Assembly: GCA_030639555.1 (NCBI GenBank) | Contig: DAOWCM010000016.1 | Location: 1-16,142 of the forward strand | Length of the DNA stretch: 16,142 nt | Direction: 5' to 3' | Source: Candidatus Eiseniibacteriota bacterium | GTDB taxonomy: Bacteria > Joyebacterota > Joyebacteria > Joyebacterales > Joyebacteraceae | In this document: positions 15,044 to 16,142 of the stretch, piece after piece | How positions within the stretch are numbered: the first letter of the stretch is position 1 | Layout of the letters: every line of letters begins with the position of its first letter | The notes under the pieces: generated by a model | What the model was told of the DNA's origin: nothing | The model's database searches: none | What the model saw: the letters and a program-made list of their open reading frames with translations, nothing else | Made by a program: the position numbers and the translations under genes

Positions 15044-15263
15044 TCAGCTCCTGTGCTTCTCTACGATCTGTACGATGGAATTCACCGTGTCGAACGTATC
15101 CGGAGTGGCGTCCTCATCAGGAATCCTGATATCGTGCTTCTTCTCCAGGAACGCCTTGAGCGAGACCATGGAGAAGCTCGCCCCGCTCCCAGCCGAGGAC
15201 CTCCTTCGCAGCGTCCCAGGTGAAGTTCTCGCGTTTCTCGTCGTAGGTGCCCATGTTGCTCAA
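15044..15263 (-). pseudogene. Chimeric remnant: unrelated N-terminus joined out of frame to the C-terminal half of an acyl carrier protein
   Basis: From TTG 15263 (after GGAGG) or ATG 15254 the frame reads G-T-Y-D-E-K-R-E-N-F-T-W-D-A-A-K-E-V-L-G-W-E-R-G. After a junction near 15175-15195 a second frame, offset by one base, reads A-S-F-S-M-V-S-L-K-A-F-L-E and then I-R-I-P-D-E-D-A, ending near I-V-Q-I-V-E-K-H and a stop at 15046-15044. The second part aligns without gaps to acyl carrier proteins from the phosphopantetheine Ser to the end, with Ala in place of the Asp before that Ser. The first ACP helix and loop are missing. The N-terminal part looks like the beginning of an AMP-dependent acyl ligase (weak recognition). 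The simplest reading is a deletion that fused two neighbouring genes. A sequencing or assembly fault is possible. Confidence 0.6.
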
Positions 15264-15381
15264 GACTGCCTCCCTGAGGTGCCACCCGGTGTTACCCGAT
15301 GCTGTCCGGTTGTGTCGGCTCGGCGTTCCGGCCGCGCGACCGCTCCGGCGCCGTCCTGGTGTTCCGCCCTGGCGCCTTCCG

Positions 15382-15758
15382 TCACGGCTTCCCGTCCTCG
15401 AGAATCGCAACGGCGAGGGCGGTCCGCTTCGTGTGCGACATCGAAAGCCTGCACTCGGACACGCCTTGCGCCACGGCCAGTGCCAGCGCGCTCCCGGATA
15501 GTCGCACCTCCGACTCGCCTGACTCGCGTCTCACGACCTCGATCTCGTGCCAGGTCGGTGCGCCCCGGCGGCAACACCAAGGGCCCTGAACACGGCCCTC
15601 TTGGCGGCGAGCCGCGCGCCGAGGTTCTCCCATGAGCGTGCCTGGGTACGTGAGTAGCCGATCTCGTCGGGCAGGAAGAACTCGCCCACCAGGCTGTCTG
15701 TGAGCCCGGCACGGAATTCCTCAAGGTCGACGATATCGATGCCAAGGCTCACGACCAA
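15382..15758 (-). pseudogene. acpS: AcpS-type holo-ACP synthase, frameshifted and lacking the catalytic Glu
   Basis: Holo-ACP synthase transfers 4'-phosphopantetheine from CoA to ACP. The first frame (TTG 15758, GGAGA upstream) has S-L-G-I-D-I-V-D, then F-F-L-P-D-E-I-G-Y and L-G-A-R-L-A-A-K-R-A-V-F-R-A-L-G. It then shifts out of frame and stops at 15531. The other frame continues with P-T-W-H-E-I-E-V-V, V-R-L-S-G-S-A-L and L-S-M-S-H-T-K-R-T-A-L-A-V-A. Adding one G to the GGGG run (plus-strand C-run 15563-15566) restores a protein of about 125 aa, the normal AcpS length. Separately, the Mg-binding Glu of A-x-K-E is Arg here. The Arg change argues for real decay, though the single-base shift alone could be a read error. 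The ACP remnant lies downstream. Confidence 0.75.
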
Positions 15759-15900
15759 CGCACGTCTCCGTAGCACGGCCAATCCGGACGGAACCGCTAG
15801 ATTGTACCGTGCGCGGGACGGCAGGTCAACGCCGAGAGCTGTGGGTGTTGGCAATCAGACCGTGCCCCGCGATTGCAGCGAGAGAACGTCCCTTCCTAAG

Positions 15901-15991
15901 GAGCGCCACGCGACCGGCAGGGCCTAGGGAGCGCCACGCGGCTGGCGGGGCCTAGGGAGCGCCATGCGACAGGCGCGGCCTGTAGAGCGCC
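15901..15991. repeat. 28-bp tandem repeat, three full units plus a partial unit
   Basis: Units start at 15901, 15929 and 15957 with GAGCGCCAYGCG, and a 7-base fragment follows at 15985. Units 1 and 2 end in CCTAGG, unit 3 in CTGTA. Units 1-2 are nearly identical; unit 3 differs at several sites. The array overlaps the 3' end of the partial gene on the minus strand. The stop codon of that gene lies within the unit 2/3 boundary and recurs, out of use, in the next unit. The remaining bases of the 15759-15951 gap show nothing else. Confidence 0.9.
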
Positions 15992-16142
15992 TTGAGCGTC
16001 CCCCAGCTTATCCCGGGATCCACGCCTGTGCCGCAGTCACCGGGATATGACGGGATGTTCGGCTCGCCTGGCGTCGGCACCATCATGAACCAGTCGTCCG
16101 CACTGCTCTGGTTGTGGTCTAGCCCCCCCGGGCACCGTGCGA
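15952..16142 (-). CDS. C-terminal end of an unrecognised, probably secreted protein (cut by window edge)
   Basis: An open frame enters from the right edge and ends at TAG 15954-15952 after about 62 codons. It reads through L-D-H-N-Q-S-S-A-D-D-W-F-M-M-V-P and P-S-Y-P-G-D-C-G to I-S-W-G-T-L-K-A-L-Y-R, then a short tail R-L-S-H-G-A-P encoded by the 28-bp repeat. Two Cys, many Pro/Gly and Asp-rich turns suggest an extracellular domain. The W-G-x-L-K-x-L-Y-R ending might be a family tail for surface or secreted proteins; this is a guess. The function is unknown. The tail after Y-R appears to be added by the repeat. Confidence 0.5.
   Translation of the reverse strand, partial: ARCPGGLDHNQSSADDWFMMVPTPGEPNIPSYPGDCGTGVDPGISWGTLKALYRPRLSHGAP

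Overview
The window reads as chromosomal DNA from a high-GC, diderm (Gram-negative-type) bacterium. The evidence is a type IV pilus secretin, a complete PilM-N-O-P alignment complex and sigma-54 promoters. The lineage cannot be fixed from sequence alone. The divergent pilus proteins, many GTG/TTG starts and a secreted-looking protein ending in W-G-x-L-K-x-L-Y-R would fit an uncultured FCB-type phylum, but that is a guess.

Positions 1-10450 (all minus strand) form a type IV pilus locus. In transcription order it holds an HD-GYP response regulator, the extension ATPase pilB, the retraction ATPase pilT, the platform protein pilC, two tandem paralogous major-type pilins, then pilM, pilN, pilO, pilP and the start of the secretin pilQ, which runs off the left edge. 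Three well-formed -24/-12 (sigma-54) promoters with exact GG-N10-GC spacing lie in front of the response regulator, pilB and pilT. This implies that an enhancer-binding activator, not present in the window, controls the locus. PilO carries an unusual 66-residue array of Ala/Asp/Gly/Glu hexapeptides before its membrane helix.

Positions 10554-15009 hold an orphan 108-aa protein (minus), an SDR-type L-threonine 3-dehydrogenase (plus), a VWA-transmembrane-FHA-like protein (minus) and 2-amino-3-ketobutyrate CoA ligase, kbl (minus). The dehydrogenase and the ligase together convert threonine to glycine and acetyl-CoA. They lie on opposite strands with the VWA gene between them. Strong 14-bp hairpins sit at the dehydrogenase/VWA convergence and after kbl.

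Positions 15044-15758 contain two damaged genes upstream of kbl. One is the C-terminal half of an acyl carrier protein joined out of frame to an unrelated N-terminus. The other is an AcpS-type phosphopantetheinyl transferase with a one-base frameshift and a substituted catalytic Glu. Near the right edge a 28-bp tandem repeat overlaps the 3' end of a partial secreted-type protein.
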